NCBI RefSeq assembly: GCF_003416895.1
Contig: NZ_QVIO01000001.1
Span: 1,426,001 to 1,490,000 of the forward strand
From: Duganella sp. BJB476
Lineage (GTDB): Bacteria > Pseudomonadota > Gammaproteobacteria > Burkholderiales > Burkholderiaceae_D
Length of the DNA stretch: 64,000 nucleotides
Reading direction: 5' to 3'
Notes under the pieces: model-generated
The model's database searches: none
What the model saw: only the letters and a program-made list of their open reading frames with translations
What the model was told of the DNA's origin: nothing
Translations under genes and position numbers: made by a program
In this document: piece by piece, positions 1-10,589 of the stretch
How positions within the stretch are numbered: position 1 is the first letter of the stretch
How the letters are laid out: every line of letters starts with the position of its first letter

Positions 1-512
1 GCCAGGCCGGTCAGGCCATCGCGCGTGGCCAGCTGCTCCAGCGCCACTTGCGCGCGCTTCTCGTCGGTCACGTCGCGCAGCGTTTCGGCGACCGCCACCA
101 GCTTGCCGTCGGCGTCCAGGATGGGACTGGCGTCGGCCGCCAGGTAGCGCCGCCGGCCCACGCGCGGCATATCGCACCAGTTCTCCGCGCGCAGGCCGCT
201 GTCGTTGTCGTTGCGCCGGGCGTGCTGGTGGTACAGGGTCTGGACGTCGGCGTCGCGGCCGTGGATCACGAGGTCGGCCAGCGTCGGCCGCTGGTCGTGA
301 TAGAAACTTTTCCAGTGGTCGGTGGTGCCCAGCACTTCCCAGGCGTCGACGCCGGTCAGGCGCTCACAGGCGCGGTTCCAGATGATGACCTTGCCGTGGA
401 TGTCGATCACGAAGGTTGGGATGACCAGCAATTCCATCAGTTTCAGCGCGAAGCCGTGTTGCATGTCGGCTTGCGAGAATTCCATCAGGTGCTGGATTTT
501 TTGAGTGGGCAT
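1..512 (-). CDS. PAS-GGDEF diguanylate cyclase, 3' end outside window
   Basis: The first 170 codons of a minus-strand gene that runs off the left edge. The translation begins MPTQKIQHLMEFS, then shows a PAS fold (around residues 25-150, with VIDIHGKVIIWNRACERLTG) and ends ATRDGLTGLA. That last motif is the usual opening of a GGDEF domain, so the product is probably a cytoplasmic sensor that makes cyclic di-GMP; the catalytic GGDEF loop itself lies outside. The start at 512 has a GGGGA ribosome site six bases upstream and sits 24 bases after the sensor kinase stop, so both are probably one operon. Cyclic di-GMP commonly controls matrix production, which is relevant to the nearby polysaccharide locus, but a link is inference. 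A C-terminal EAL domain cannot be excluded. Confidence 0.82.
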   Translation of the reverse strand, partial: MPTQKIQHLMEFSQADMQHGFALKLMELLVIPTFVIDIHGKVIIWNRACERLTGVDAWEVLGTTDHWKSFYHDQRPTLADLVIHGRDADVQTLYHQHARRNDNDSGLRAENWCDMPRVGRRRYLAADASPILDADGKLVAVAETLRDVTDEKRAQVALEQLATRDGLTGL

Positions 513-536
513 GGGTGGTCCCCGTTGTCGGTGTGT

Positions 537-1358
537 TTATTGGAGCGGGAAGGACATGGTCAGCGCCGTGCCGTGGCCGGGCTGGCTCGTGATATCGAAA
601 CGGCCGCCGGCCTCGGCCACGCGCTGGGCGATGCCGCGCAGGCCGCAGCCGCGCCGGGCCGGCGGGTCGGGCAGGCCGACGCCGTTGTCGCGCACGGTCA
701 GGCTGAGGCCGTCCGCCACGCGGCACAGGCCGATGCATACTTCGGATGCCTGGGCGTGGCGTGCAATATTGCTCAGCGATTCCTGCAGGATGCGGAACAC
801 CACGGCGTCCATGCGTTCGTCGGCGGGGATGCTGAAGGCGGCCGGCTCGGCTTCCAGCCGGCAGGGAATGCCGCTGAGCCGTGAAAATTGCTCCACCTGT
901 TGCTGGACCGCTCCTTGCAGGCCGCTTTCCAGCTGTTCCGGCTGCAAATCGCGCACAATGGTGCGTAGCGCGCGGGTGGCCGCTTGCAGCCGGGCCTCGA
1001 CCTGGGCCAGCGGCTCGGCCAGCGCATCGTGGCGCTGGGCCAGCGCGGCAATATCGAAGGACATGGCCAGCAGGTGCTGGCCCATGTCGTCGTGCAGGTC
1101 GCGGGCGATACGGCGGCGTTCGGCGTCCCGCAGCGACTGCTGGCTGGCGCTGAGGCGCGATACTTGCATGCGGGTATCGCCCAGCGCCTGTTCGGCCAGC
1201 TCGCGGCGGCCGCGTTCTTCGGCCAGCTTGTTTTCCTGCCGGATCAGGGCGCGGTGCAGGCGCCGCTGCCGCCACAGCAGCAAGAGGGCGATGCCGGCAA
1301 GCATGACGGCACCGGCAATGATGATATCGATTTCCAGGAGCGGTTGAGCGTAGCGCAT
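537..1358 (-). CDS. Membrane sensor histidine kinase, NarL/UhpB-type (HisKA_3)
   Basis: A 273-residue kinase with one N-terminal membrane helix (about residues 11-29), a coiled linker, a HisKA_3 dimerisation helix RRRIARDLHDDMGQ with the predicted phospho-acceptor His89, and a C-terminal HATPase domain with the N-box (LQESLSNIARHA) and G-box (DNGVGLPD). It would phosphorylate a NarL/FixJ-type regulator, but no such regulator is adjacent on this side. The ATG at 1358 is preferred because GGGGAAG precedes it by eight bases; an upstream in-frame start at 1433 would add 25 residues without a good ribosome site. It lies 24 bases upstream of the PAS-GGDEF gene. The short N-terminus leaves no room for a periplasmic sensor domain, so the signal is probably membrane or cytosolic. 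Confidence 0.85.
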   Translation of the reverse strand: MRYAQPLLEIDIIIAGAVMLAGIALLLLWRQRRLHRALIRQENKLAEERGRRELAEQALGDTRMQVSRLSASQQSLRDAERRRIARDLHDDMGQHLLAMSFDIAALAQRHDALAEPLAQVEARLQAATRALRTIVRDLQPEQLESGLQGAVQQQVEQFSRLSGIPCRLEAEPAAFSIPADERMDAVVFRILQESLSNIARHAQASEVCIGLCRVADGLSLTVRDNGVGLPDPPARRGCGLRGIAQRVAEAGGRFDITSQPGHGTALTMSFPLQ

Positions 1359-1445
1359 GATAGTTCTTCCCCAGTTAGCGTCCACCAGACCAACATATCG
1401 TGGTTGCTGCGCGGTAGCATTGTGAAATGTCAACTTCTACCGGCA

Positions 1446-1475
1446 TAGACCGAAAAGTGTAGCGTAAGATATAAT
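1446..1475 (+). promoter_or_regulatory. Candidate sigma-70 promoter of queE-queD-tadA
   Basis: A perfect TATAAT at 1470-1475 lies 18 bases after TAGACC (1446-1451, four of six matches to TTGACA). Transcription would begin near 1482, about 20 bases before the GTG start at 1502. This rules out the in-frame TTG at 1475 as the queE start, because it would fall inside the -10 box. Confidence 0.6.
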
Positions 1476-1501
1476 TGAGGGTTGTCCTATTGGGAACTGC
1501 C

Positions 1502-2137
1502 GTGACGTACAGCATCAAAGAGATTTTTTACACGCTGCAAGGTGAGGGCGCCCACGCCGGGCGTTCCGCCGTGTTTTGCCGTTTTTCCGGCTGCAATCTG
1601 TGGACCGGGCGCGAGAGCGACCGTGCCAGCGCCGTCTGCCAGTTCTGCGATACCGATTTTGTCGGCACCGACGGCGAGGGCGGCGGCAAGTTCACCACGC
1701 CGGAAGCCCTGGCCGCCACCATCAACGCGCTGTGGCCGGAAACTTACACCGCCAGCAAATATGTAGTGTTCACCGGCGGCGAACCGCTGTTGCAGCTCGA
1801 TACCGCGCTGATCGCCGCCATGCATGCGGTCGGCTTTACAATCGCGATTGAAACCAATGGCACGCTGCCGGTGCCCGAGGGCGTGGACTGGATCTGCGTC
1901 AGCCCGAAAATGGGTTCCAAGCTGGTGGTGACCAAGGGCAGCGAAATCAAGGTGGTGATCCCGCAAACCGGCCAGGACCTGAGCGCCTACGAGCATTTGG
2001 ACTTCGAGAATTTCTTTGTCCAGGCCATGGATGGCCCGCTGGCCGAGTTCAATACCAAACTGGCGATCGAAACCTGCAAGCGCAATCCGAAATGGAAGCT
2101 GAGCTTGCAAACCCATAAACTTTTACAGATACCCTAA
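1502..2137 (+). CDS. queE: 7-carboxy-7-deazaguanine synthase QueE
   Basis: A radical SAM enzyme that converts 6-carboxytetrahydropterin to 7-carboxy-7-deazaguanine in the queuosine precursor pathway. The 211-residue product begins TYSIKEIFYTLQGEG after the initiator. It carries the family's unusual iron-sulfur motif CX14CX2C (Cys31, Cys46, Cys49) instead of the canonical CX3CX2C, a variant known from beta- and gammaproteobacterial QueE. The TGGEPLL motif follows near residue 94. The GTG at 1502 is chosen because it matches the family N-terminus and lies about 20 bases downstream of the predicted transcription start. queD follows after 2 bases, so the two consecutive pathway steps are co-transcribed. 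Confidence 0.95.
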   Translation: MTYSIKEIFYTLQGEGAHAGRSAVFCRFSGCNLWTGRESDRASAVCQFCDTDFVGTDGEGGGKFTTPEALAATINALWPETYTASKYVVFTGGEPLLQLDTALIAAMHAVGFTIAIETNGTLPVPEGVDWICVSPKMGSKLVVTKGSEIKVVIPQTGQDLSAYEHLDFENFFVQAMDGPLAEFNTKLAIETCKRNPKWKLSLQTHKLLQIP

Positions 2138-2139
2138 TC

Positions 2140-3061
<922 letters not shown>

Positions 3062-3122
3062 CAGCGGTTTTCGCAGGTCCGGTAAAAATGGTATGCTCAA
3101 GCTACTGTTACCGGCACTGTCC

Positions 3123-4079
3123 ATGGAGGTCGTTTTGGCTACCGCACAAGCTAACGGAATCACGATTGCTTACGAGGCCAGCGGCAATCCGCTGGACCCG
3201 CCGGTGCTGCTGATCATGGGCCTGGGCATGCAACTGGTTGCCTGGCCGCAGGATCTGGTCGACGGCCTGGTCGAGCAGGGCTACTACGTGATCCGCTACG
3301 ACAACCGCGATATCGGCCTGTCCAGCAAGTTCGAACATCTCAAGCAACCCAATCTGATGCTGGCCTACCTGAAATCGCTGGTGGGATGGAAGCAGGCGCC
3401 AGCCTACACGCTGAACGACATGGCCGACGACGCGCTCGGCCTGCTCGATGCGCTCGGCATCGCCGGCGCGCATGTGGTCGGCGTGTCGATGGGCGGCATG
3501 ATCGCGCAGATCTTCGCCGCGCGCTTTGGCCGGCGCACCCTGAGCCTGAGCTCCATCATGTCCAGCAGCGGCCGGCGCGGCCTGCCGGGGCCGACGCCGG
3601 CCGCGCGCAACGCCTTGATGCGCGCGCCCGCCGCTCCGCACAACCGGCGCGACGTGATCGACCGCATGGTGCAGGTGTACCGCATCATCGGCAGTCCGTC
3701 GTTCCCGACGCCTGAGCGGCAACTGCGCGACAGCATCGAACGTGCACTGGATCGCAGCGTCTATCCGGCCGGCATGGCGCGGCAGATGGTGGCCATCGTC
3801 GCGTCCGGCGATCGCACGCCGCTGCTGCGCAAGATCAGTTGTCCGGCCATGGTGATCCACGGCGCCGCCGATCCGCTGGTGCCGCTGGCCTGCGGCGCCG
3901 ACACGGCGGCCGCGATTCCCAACGCCCGGCTGCACGTGATCGAAGGCATGGGGCACGACTTGCCGCCGCAATTGATCGAGCGGCTGCTTGCCTTGCTTGA
4001 GCAACATCTGCGCGGTAATATGTCGCCGGACATTCCTCCGTTGACATCCCGCCGGGCGGGCAGCGGCACCCATCACTGA
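3123..4079 (+). CDS. Alpha/beta-fold hydrolase
   Basis: A cytoplasmic alpha/beta hydrolase of about 318 residues. It has a nucleophile elbow GVSMGG, an oxyanion region near LIMGLGMQ, an acidic residue in HGAADPLVP and the catalytic histidine in EGMGHDLP. These match the general esterase/lipase or aryl-ester hydrolase family, but the substrate cannot be read from sequence. Start choice is open: ATG at 3123 is followed by TTG at 3135, and GGAGGT (3125-3130) lies four bases before that TTG, so initiation may occur at TTG giving LATAQANGITIAYEA. A possible promoter (TTCGCA 3070-3075, TATGCT 3092-3097, 16-base spacing) precedes it. The LD-carboxypeptidase gene follows after 10 bases. Confidence 0.85.
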   Translation: MEVVLATAQANGITIAYEASGNPLDPPVLLIMGLGMQLVAWPQDLVDGLVEQGYYVIRYDNRDIGLSSKFEHLKQPNLMLAYLKSLVGWKQAPAYTLNDMADDALGLLDALGIAGAHVVGVSMGGMIAQIFAARFGRRTLSLSSIMSSSGRRGLPGPTPAARNALMRAPAAPHNRRDVIDRMVQVYRIIGSPSFPTPERQLRDSIERALDRSVYPAGMARQMVAIVASGDRTPLLRKISCPAMVIHGAADPLVPLACGADTAAAIPNARLHVIEGMGHDLPPQLIERLLALLEQHLRGNMSPDIPPLTSRRAGSGTHH

Positions 4080-4089
4080 CAGAGACACT

Positions 4090-5019
4090 TTGAGCACATC
4101 CACTATCGGCATCGCGATCGCGGCCACTGGCGGCTACGCGCCGGATCACGCAGCACTGCAAAACGGCATCGAGCGCCTGCGCCAGCAAGGTCATCTGGTC
4201 CACAACTATTACGACGACGATAAGAAATTCCAGCGCTTCGCCGGCACCGACGCCGGCCGCCTGGCACAGTTGAACGCGGCCGCCGCCGATCGCGAGGTGC
4301 AGGTGGTGATCGCGCTGCGCGGTTCCTACGGCATGAGTCGCTTGCTGCCGTCGATTGATTTCCGGGCGATGGCGGACAGTGGGAAACTGTTCGTCGGCTA
4401 CAGCGATTTTACGGCGTTCCAGATGGCGTTGATGAAGCAAACCGGCCGCATCAGTTTTGGCGGCCCGATGATGTGCGATGATTTTATCCGCGAGACGCCG
4501 GTCGACTACACCGTGCAGCAATTCTGGGATTGCCTGCGCGGGCCGGTGCACACGGTGCGCGGCGCGGTGGCGGAGGGTGGCTCGGACAATCCGCTGGTCG
4601 ATGTCGGCGGCAAGCTGTGGGGCGGCAACCTGGCGATGATGGTCAGCCTGCTGGGCACACCGTATTTCGCGTCCCAGCCGGACGGCATCCTGTTCCTGGA
4701 AGATATCAGCGAGCATCCATACCGCGTAGAACGCATGGTGCTGCAACTGCTGTACGCCGGCGCGCTGGAAGGCCAGCGGGCGCTGGTGCTGGGCGACTTC
4801 TCCGGCTACAAGCTCAGCGCCTTCGACAATGGCTACGATTTCGAGACCATGTTGGCATACCTGCGCGAGCGGCTGCCGATCCCGGTGCTGACCGGCCTGC
4901 CGTTCGGCCACATCAAGGAGCGCGCGACGCTGCCCTACGGTGGCATGGCGCACCTGGTGTCGAGCGAGCGCGGCTTCGATTTGACTATCAGCGACTATCC
5001 TACGTTGCCAATGCGATGA
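4090..5019 (+). CDS. LD-carboxypeptidase / MccF-type peptidase, family S66
   Basis: A 309-residue serine peptidase of the LdcA/MccF family, which removes the terminal D-Ala from murein tetrapeptide during cell-wall recycling, or hydrolyses peptidyl-nucleotide antibiotics in the MccF branch. Visible marks are ALRGSYGMSRLL, the nucleophile elbow VGYSDFT with Ser105, the Glu in LEDISEHPYRVERM, and the C-terminal His in FGHIKERATLPYG. No signal peptide is seen, which fits the cytoplasmic recycling enzyme. Translation begins at TTG 4090, ten bases after the hydrolase gene. Its stop overlaps the next gene by four bases (ATGA). LdcA is favoured over MccF because no microcin genes are near. Confidence 0.88.
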   Translation: MSTSTIGIAIAATGGYAPDHAALQNGIERLRQQGHLVHNYYDDDKKFQRFAGTDAGRLAQLNAAAADREVQVVIALRGSYGMSRLLPSIDFRAMADSGKLFVGYSDFTAFQMALMKQTGRISFGGPMMCDDFIRETPVDYTVQQFWDCLRGPVHTVRGAVAEGGSDNPLVDVGGKLWGGNLAMMVSLLGTPYFASQPDGILFLEDISEHPYRVERMVLQLLYAGALEGQRALVLGDFSGYKLSAFDNGYDFETMLAYLRERLPIPVLTGLPFGHIKERATLPYGGMAHLVSSERGFDLTISDYPTLPMR

Positions 5020-5288
5020 AATACTTGTTTTCCCTGCTGGTACTGGTGTGCAATGCGGCGTCGGCAGACGCCCGCGCGCCGGCCAGCGATCCGCAGAAGG
5101 AAATGGCGGAGCAGCGCGCCGCGCTTGTCGAACTCCTGGACCGCGGCGAGAGTCGGGCGAACGCGTGCAGCATCGTGGCGCAACGATTTTCGCTGTCGTG
5201 TGCGGTGAGCGGCAACGATTTTATTCTCACCCGGGGCATAGGCACCCAGATCAGTTACCTCGCGACGCTGCGTATTCCCGCCAAATAG
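5016..5288 (+). CDS. Small secreted protein of unknown function
   Basis: A 90-residue product beginning MKYLFSLLVLVCNAASADA, which is a convincing signal peptide with a cleavage site near residue 18. The mature part is about 70 residues: a charged helical stretch followed by two cysteines (in NACSIVAQRFSLSCAVSG) that could form a disulfide, and a short hydrophilic C-terminus. I do not recognise the family. The ATG lies inside the 3' end of the LD-carboxypeptidase gene (ATGA overlap), which suggests translational coupling and perhaps a role in the cell envelope. It is an independent reading frame with normal codon use for this genome. Confidence 0.65.
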   Translation: MKYLFSLLVLVCNAASADARAPASDPQKEMAEQRAALVELLDRGESRANACSIVAQRFSLSCAVSGNDFILTRGIGTQISYLATLRIPAK

Positions 5289-5408
5289 CAGCTTCTTGAA
5301 TGATCCCTGGCCGTTTTTGCCGCGACCGTTCCGGCAACGCCCCATCAATGGTAAAATGCCCGGTTATCCAGCTTCATTGCTAAATTCAACGCTTTAAGGG
5401 CTTTATTC

Positions 5409-7010
<1,602 letters not shown>

Positions 7011-7018
7011 TCACTCTA

Positions 7019-7047
7019 AAAGAATCCCGCCGCAAGCGGGATTCTTT
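7019..7047 (+). terminator. Rho-independent terminator after ybiT
   Basis: Twelve-base perfect stem AAAGAATCCCGC (7019-7030) and GCGGGATTCTTT (7036-7047) around a five-base loop CGCAA. It sits eight bases after the ybiT stop. The stem carries its own A-tract and T-tract, so it could also act on the opposite strand. Confidence 0.9.
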
Positions 7048-7094
7048 GCAATGTGCCATAGTTATCGCTTCACGTTTTACGTTCACTGAACACC

Positions 7095-8240
7095 ATGCAA
7101 ACCATAGACATCAAATCCGTCGAGTACGAGCATCCACAAGACGGAGCCAGCTGCACCGCCCACGCCTGGGCGCGCACGCCAGCGACGCCATCGCCTGAAC
7201 AACGCATTGAACTCAAGGAACGCATCAAGCGCCTGCTGAAAGAAAAGCAGGCCGTGCTCGTTTCCCACTATTACGTCGACGCCGACCTGCAAGACCTGGC
7301 CGAGGAAACCGGCGGCTGCGTCTCCGATTCGCTGGAGATGGCGCGCTTCGGCCGCGACCATCCGGCCAAGACGCTGGTGGTGGCCGGCGTGCGCTTCATG
7401 GGCGAAACCGCCAAGATCCTCAGCCCGGAAAAACGCATCCTGATGCCGGACCTGGACGCGACCTGTTCGCTGGATCTGGGCTGTCCGGTCGATGAATTCA
7501 CCGCCTTCTGCGACGCCCATCCGGACCGCACGGTGGTGGTGTACGCCAACACCAGCGCCGCCGTCAAGGCGCGCGCCGACTGGATGGTGACCTCGTCGAT
7601 CGGCCTGGACATCGTCAAGCACCTGCACGAGCAGGGCAAGAAAATCCTGTGGGCGCCGGACAAGCACCTGGGCTCCTACATCCAGAAGCAGACCGGCGCC
7701 GACATGCTGCTGTGGCAGGGCTCCTGCCTGGTGCACGACGAGTTCAAGGGCATCGAACTCGATCTGCTGAAGGCCGAATATCCGAACGCCAAGGTGCTGG
7801 TGCACCCTGAATCGCCGGCCAATGTGGTGACGCTGGCGGACGTGGTCGGCTCAACCACGCAGATCATCAACGCCGCCGTCGAATCGGACGCCGACACCTT
7901 CATCGTCGCCACCGACAACGGCATCCTGCACAAGATGCGCGCCGCCGCGCCGGGCAAGCGCTTCATCGAAGCGCCGACCGCAGGCAACAGCGCCAGCTGC
8001 AAGAGCTGCGCGCATTGCCCCTGGATGGCGATGAACGGCCTGCAAAACCTGGCCGACGTGCTGGAAAACATGGACAACAACACCGACCACGAGATCCACG
8101 TCGATCCGGAAATTGGCAAGCAGGCGGTAACGTCGATCAACCGCATGCTCGATTTCGCGGCCGCCAAGAAAGCCAAGGTCCAGCCGGGCGCTGACCTGGC
8201 AAAAGAAGCTAAACTGTTTTCGGGAATCGGTCCGGCATGA
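7095..8240 (+). CDS. nadA: Quinolinate synthase NadA
   Basis: Condenses iminoaspartate with dihydroxyacetone phosphate to quinolinate in de novo NAD synthesis, using an oxygen-sensitive [4Fe-4S] cluster. The 381-residue protein shows the three expected cluster cysteines: in [10 protein letters not shown] (Cys124), in [11 protein letters not shown], and in the [13 protein letters not shown] segment near residue 308. The substrate-binding [14 protein letters not shown] motif is at about 57-71. Length is typical of the longer NadA group. Its stop overlaps nadC by four bases (ATGA), so the two are translationally coupled; nadB lies separately on the other strand at 10590-12203. Confidence 0.96.
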   Translation: MQTIDIKSVEYEHPQDGASCTAHAWARTPATPSPEQRIELKERIKRLLKEKQAVLVSHYYVDADLQDLAEETGGCVSDSLEMARFGRDHPAKTLVVAGVRFMGETAKILSPEKRILMPDLDATCSLDLGCPVDEFTAFCDAHPDRTVVVYANTSAAVKARADWMVTSSIGLDIVKHLHEQGKKILWAPDKHLGSYIQKQTGADMLLWQGSCLVHDEFKGIELDLLKAEYPNAKVLVHPESPANVVTLADVVGSTTQIINAAVESDADTFIVATDNGILHKMRAAAPGKRFIEAPTAGNSASCKSCAHCPWMAMNGLQNLADVLENMDNNTDHEIHVDPEIGKQAVTSINRMLDFAAAKKAKVQPGADLAKEAKLFSGIGPA

Positions 8241-9103
8241 GTACCTTAGTCAACACCTTTGCACCTTTTGACGATGCACTGAAGACCGCCTTTGAAGGCA
8301 ATATGCTGGCGGCACTGCTGGAAGACGTGGGCAGCGGCGACCTGACCGGCCTGCTGGTGCCGGACGGCGGCCGCGCCACCGCGCGCGTGATCGTGCGTGA
8401 AGACGCGGTGCTGTGCGGCGCGCCCTGGTTCGAAGGCATCATGAACTGCATGCAGGCCGGCATCGAGATCGACTGGCAATATGCCGAAGGCGATCTGATG
8501 AAGGCCGACAGCCTGGTCTGCACCATCCAGGGCCCGGCGCGCGCGCTGCTGACGGCGGAACGCGCTTCGCTGAATTTCCTGCAACTGCTGTCGGGCGTGG
8601 CGACCGCCACCCGCAAGTATGTCGACGTCATCGCCGGCACCCGCGCGGCCATCCTCGATACCCGCAAGACCATGCCGGGTTTGCGCCTGGCGCAGAAGTA
8701 CGCGGTGCGCGTGGGCGGCGGACAGAACCAGCGCCTGGCCTTGTATGACGGCATCCTGATCAAGGAAAACCATATCGCGGCGGCCGGCGGCATCACCGCT
8801 GCGGTGCTGGCGGCCAAGCGGCTGGAGAAGGGCGTATCGATCCAGGTGGAAGTGGAGAGCATCGCCGAGCTGGAAGAGGCGCTGGCGGCCGACGCCACCT
8901 CCATCCTGCTCGATAACTTCAGCCTCGACATGATGCGCGATGCGGTGCGGCTCAACGCCGGCCGCGCCTTGCTGGAAGCTTCCGGCGGCATCAACTTCGA
9001 TACCGTGCGCGCCATCGCCGAGACCGGCGTGGACCGCATTTCCATCGGCAGCCTGACCAAGGATGTGCGCGCAACGGATTACTCCTTGCGCATCGTCGGC
9101 TAA
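8237..9103 (+). CDS. nadC: Nicotinate-nucleotide pyrophosphorylase (carboxylating) NadC
   Basis: Quinolinate phosphoribosyltransferase: quinolinate plus PRPP gives nicotinate mononucleotide, CO2 and pyrophosphate. The 288-residue protein has the family landmarks EDVGSGDLT near the N-terminus, [11 protein letters not shown] at about 138-148, and [20 protein letters not shown], all lining the phosphoribosyl and quinolinate sites. The C-terminal half has the barrel motifs VEVES, LLDNF and EASGGI, and ends in ISIGSLTK. It is coupled to nadA by a four-base overlap. No clear terminator follows; an AT-rich palindrome at 9128-9169 separates it from the PEP-CTERM gene. Confidence 0.96.
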   Translation: MSTLVNTFAPFDDALKTAFEGNMLAALLEDVGSGDLTGLLVPDGGRATARVIVREDAVLCGAPWFEGIMNCMQAGIEIDWQYAEGDLMKADSLVCTIQGPARALLTAERASLNFLQLLSGVATATRKYVDVIAGTRAAILDTRKTMPGLRLAQKYAVRVGGGQNQRLALYDGILIKENHIAAAGGITAAVLAAKRLEKGVSIQVEVESIAELEEALAADATSILLDNFSLDMMRDAVRLNAGRALLEASGGINFDTVRAIAETGVDRISIGSLTKDVRATDYSLRIVG

Positions 9104-9127
9104 GCCCTCGATAAGTGCCATGAAAAA

Positions 9128-9183
9128 TAGGCATGCATATATGTAAAAATTTATAATTATGCATGCCTAAAATGCAATATAAT
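9128..9183 (+). promoter_or_regulatory. 12-bp inverted repeat and -10 box upstream of the PEP-CTERM gene
   Basis: The arms TAGGCATGCATA (9128-9139) and TATGCATGCCTA (9158-9169) are perfect reverse complements separated by 18 AT-rich bases. A consensus TATAAT follows at 9178-9183, but no recognisable -35 box precedes it; the right arm occupies that area. With transcription starting near 9190, the dyad centre falls near -41.5, the usual position for an activator that contacts polymerase. A repressor operator is also possible. No sigma-54 (-24/-12) element was seen. Confidence 0.55.
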
Positions 9184-9224
9184 CTGCCTTGATTTTTTAC
9201 ATCATTAATCAAAGGAGCAGATAA

Positions 9225-10007
9225 ATGAAATTGCAATTTTTGGCAGGTGCGGTAGCGATGTTGGGTCTGACGGGCCTGGCGCATGCGGATGGTTTCGTCA
9301 ACGGTAACTTCGAGAGCGGCACCACGGCTGGCTGGACCACCGGCGGCGGCTACCGCGGCAACGTCGACAACACCGTCATGACGCCTTCGCAGTTCCTGCC
9401 GGGTGGCAGCCTGAACAGCGACAACGGCACGCGCGGCACCGTGATCGACAGCAGCTACGTCGATCCAAATCTGGGCGCATTGCTGGGTTCAACCGTGAAC
9501 AGCGGCAAATATGCCTATCGCGCCGAAGACACGATTAATGGCGGCAATGCGACCGTCATCAGCCAGAAGGTCAACAACTACACCGACGCCAACATCTATT
9601 TCGCCTGGAAAGCCGTGCTGGAAAACGGCGGCCACCCGGAATATCAATCGGCACTGATGAAGCTGACCCTGACCGACGACACCACCGGTCAGTTGCTGAT
9701 CAGCCGCAGCTACAACGCCGGCTTCGATGGCTCCGGCGTCGACAGCCGTTTCGCTTCCGAAGGCAGCTTGTTCTACACGCCTAACTGGCAGGTCGAGAAG
9801 CTGGCCATCGACCAGTCGCTGTCCGGCCACAGCTTCACGCTGTCGCTGCTGGCTTCCGATTGCGAGCCTACTGGTCACACCGGTTATGCTTACCTGGACG
9901 GTTTCGGTTCGGTCGCCCCGCCAGTACCTGAGCCTAGCACCTACGGCATGATGCTGGCTGGCCTGGGCCTGCTGGGCTACATGGCTCGCCGCAAGAAATC
10001 GGCTTAA
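9225..10007 (+). CDS. PEP-CTERM sorting domain protein
   Basis: A 260-residue exported protein and the only evident exosortase substrate in the window. It has a signal peptide (residues 1-21, ending GLAHA), a mature part beginning DGFVNGNFESGTTAGW that resembles a carbohydrate-binding-type beta-sandwich opening, and a C-terminal tripartite sorting signal: VPEPSTYG (from residue 234), a hydrophobic helix and the basic tail ARRKKSA. Exosortase A at 43495-45066 would be expected to cleave at the PEP motif. AAAGGAG lies nine bases before the ATG, and a palindromic candidate operator overlaps its promoter. Such proteins are often matrix or floc components; the precise role here is unknown. Confidence 0.9.
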   Translation: MKLQFLAGAVAMLGLTGLAHADGFVNGNFESGTTAGWTTGGGYRGNVDNTVMTPSQFLPGGSLNSDNGTRGTVIDSSYVDPNLGALLGSTVNSGKYAYRAEDTINGGNATVISQKVNNYTDANIYFAWKAVLENGGHPEYQSALMKLTLTDDTTGQLLISRSYNAGFDGSGVDSRFASEGSLFYTPNWQVEKLAIDQSLSGHSFTLSLLASDCEPTGHTGYAYLDGFGSVAPPVPEPSTYGMMLAGLGLLGYMARRKKSA

Positions 10008-10018
10008 GCCTGTTGATG

Positions 10019-10044
10019 GCGCCGGCTGCGATGCCGGCCGGCGC
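10019..10044. terminator. GC-rich hairpin between convergent genes
   Basis: Stem GCGCCGGC (10019-10026) and GCCGGCGC (10037-10044) with a ten-base loop lies between the PEP-CTERM gene and the convergent GNAT gene. It lacks a T-run, so it may be a weak or Rho-assisted terminator rather than an intrinsic one. Confidence 0.35.
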
Positions 10045-10580
10045 TATGCGTTGATACGCTTCCTCATTTTTGCCAGCGGCACCTTGATGTCGCCCGGCAG
10101 TGTAATTTCAAACCGTTCCACCATCGTGAAGCCGCAAGCCAGATACAGCGGCACGCCCGGCATGGTGGCGGCCAGTTCCAGCGTGCGGAAACCGGCTGCG
10201 GCCGCCGCGTCGGTGCAATGGCTCAGCAGCAAGCGGCCCAGTCCCTGGCGGGCCGCCGACGGCTCGACGAAGAAGGCGCGGATGCGCGCCGCTTCCGTGG
10301 CCGGATCGAGCAGCGGATCGGCGCCTTGCTTGGTGCGGTCGGCGCCGAACAGCGTGCTGCGCTTGCTCCAGCCGCCGCAGGCCACCAGCTCCCCATGTTT
10401 TTCAATCAAAAAATAGGTTTGGTCGGCGACCAGCTGGGTGTCGACGCCGAACACATGGCGGGTGATCGCCTCGGCCTGCTGCTGGGTGTAGAAGCCGTCG
10501 CTCAGCTCGATGCCCGAGCGGGCGATCAGCGCTTCCATCGCGGGGATATCGCCCGGCCGGGCTGCGCGCACGGTGATCAA
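10044..10580 (-). CDS. GNAT family N-acetyltransferase
   Basis: A 178-residue single-domain GNAT protein. The start ITVRAARPGDIPAMEALI is typical, and the acetyl-CoA-binding motif A is visible as AFFVEPSAARQGLGRLLLSHC. A YFLIEKHGELVACGGW strand precedes it. The substrate is unknown. The start is TTG at 10580, supported by AAGGAG five bases upstream. It begins 9 bases after the nadB stop, so it is probably co-transcribed with nadB. It converges on the PEP-CTERM gene. Confidence 0.85.
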   Translation of the reverse strand: MITVRAARPGDIPAMEALIARSGIELSDGFYTQQQAEAITRHVFGVDTQLVADQTYFLIEKHGELVACGGWSKRSTLFGADRTKQGADPLLDPATEAARIRAFFVEPSAARQGLGRLLLSHCTDAAAAAGFRTLELAATMPGVPLYLACGFTMVERFEITLPGDIKVPLAKMRKRINA

Positions 10581-10589
10581 GCCTGCTCC

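Noticed and set aside
48..884. A 278-codon plus-strand frame at the left edge
   Set aside because: It runs antisense to the PAS-GGDEF and sensor kinase genes and has no motif of its own.
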